This document shows positions 5,585 through 5,814 of a stretch of 5,814 nucleotides of DNA, one piece after another. Both the position numbers and the translations under genes were made by a program. Source of the stretch: Pseudomonadota bacterium. Its GTDB lineage: Bacteria > Pseudomonadota > Alphaproteobacteria > Micavibrionales > UBA2020. The stretch lies in NCBI GenBank assembly GCA_023444705.1, contig JAEXMB010000046.1, forward strand, positions 1 through 5,814. Direction: 5' to 3'. The notes below the pieces were generated by a model that ran no database searches, was not told the origin of the DNA, and saw nothing but the letters and a program-made list of their open reading frames with translations. How positions within the stretch are numbered: the first letter of the stretch is position 1; each line of letters begins with the position of its first letter.

Positions 5585-5814
5585 CTATGCTTTCGTTTTC
5601 CAGCTGTCGACGTATTCTTTCCACTCAACGCTGCGCGCTTCCTCGGTGACATCAAGCGCGTCGCGCGTGTCGATCATGACGGCGTATTCGTCGCTGACCT
5701 TGCCGCCAAGGTTCTTTTCGTTTTCAAGCGCCTTGGGGTGGGGGCCGTGGGTAAAGCCGAAGGGGTGCAGCGTCGTCATGCCGGGATGGATGTTGTCGCG
5801 GCTGAAGAAGTTGC
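5585..5814 (-). CDS. hmgA: Homogentisate 1,2-dioxygenase, C-terminal fragment (gene continues beyond the window)
   Basis: Iron-dependent ring cleavage of homogentisate to maleylacetoacetate. Only the last 75 residues are here. The reading frame enters from the window edge in phase (NFFSRDNIHPG...) upstream of the first internal Met, so that Met is not the start. The motif LHPFGFTHGPHP carries the histidine of HGP, expected to be an Fe(II) ligand by comparison with known dioxygenases. It is followed by DEYAVMIDTRDALDVT, which matches the C-terminal strand of the family. The HGPHP form and the short tail place it with the bacterial class that differs from the HGPD form of animal and many proteobacterial enzymes; this assignment is from memory of the families. 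It is the upstream gene of the hmgA-fahA unit. Confidence 0.88.
   Translation of the reverse strand, partial: NFFSRDNIHPGMTTLHPFGFTHGPHPKALENEKNLGGKVSDEYAVMIDTRDALDVTEEARSVEWKEYVDSWKTKA

Noticed and set aside
5585..5779. A stand-alone 64-residue small protein.
   Set aside because: The frame continues in phase to the window edge with dioxygenase-like sequence, so it is the 3' end of hmgA.

Overview
The window is about 58% GC by eye, densely coded and intron-free, so it is bacterial. The homogentisate genes and overall gene style fit a Proteobacterium, probably an alphaproteobacterium. That placement is an impression, since no rRNA or other marker gene is present. Every base belongs to a gene except a 172-base divergent spacer (616-787) and gaps of 3 and 6 bases.

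Both flanks carry the lower homogentisate branch of tyrosine and phenylalanine breakdown, all on the minus strand. At the right edge is the 3' end of homogentisate 1,2-dioxygenase (hmgA, partial), followed after 6 bases by fumarylacetoacetate hydrolase (fahA). At the left edge is maleylacetoacetate isomerase (maiA, missing only its last few codons). Together they convert homogentisate to maleylacetoacetate, then fumarylacetoacetate, then fumarate plus acetoacetate.

Between fahA and maiA, on the plus strand, lies a compact four-gene unit (788-4610). It encodes two tandem ankyrin-repeat proteins, an NAD-synthase-like ATP-pyrophosphatase, and an unrecognised protein. Spacing is operon-like: 3 bases, then an ATGA overlap, then a direct abutment or a 52-base overlap. 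The two ankyrin proteins share a C-terminal module of about 75 residues centred on TEIFNF...NLET...ES. I also see a diverged copy of it in the fourth protein, so three of the four products appear linked by one uncharacterised domain. The NAD-synthase-like protein has full family length and keeps GTxNxxE, but its ATP-binding loop reads SGTDS instead of SGGxDS and its TKYGD segment is replaced. It may be an altered or inactive enzyme.

The spacer between maiA and the cassette holds two good, physically overlapping divergent sigma70-type promoters. It also holds a hairpin in the maiA leader, next to a three-codon reading frame whose stop overlaps the maiA start. At the other end, the stop codons of the fourth gene and fahA overlap, leaving no room for an intergenic terminator. 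The most novel content is the ankyrin/NadE-like/unknown cassette. Its function cannot be read from sequence alone.
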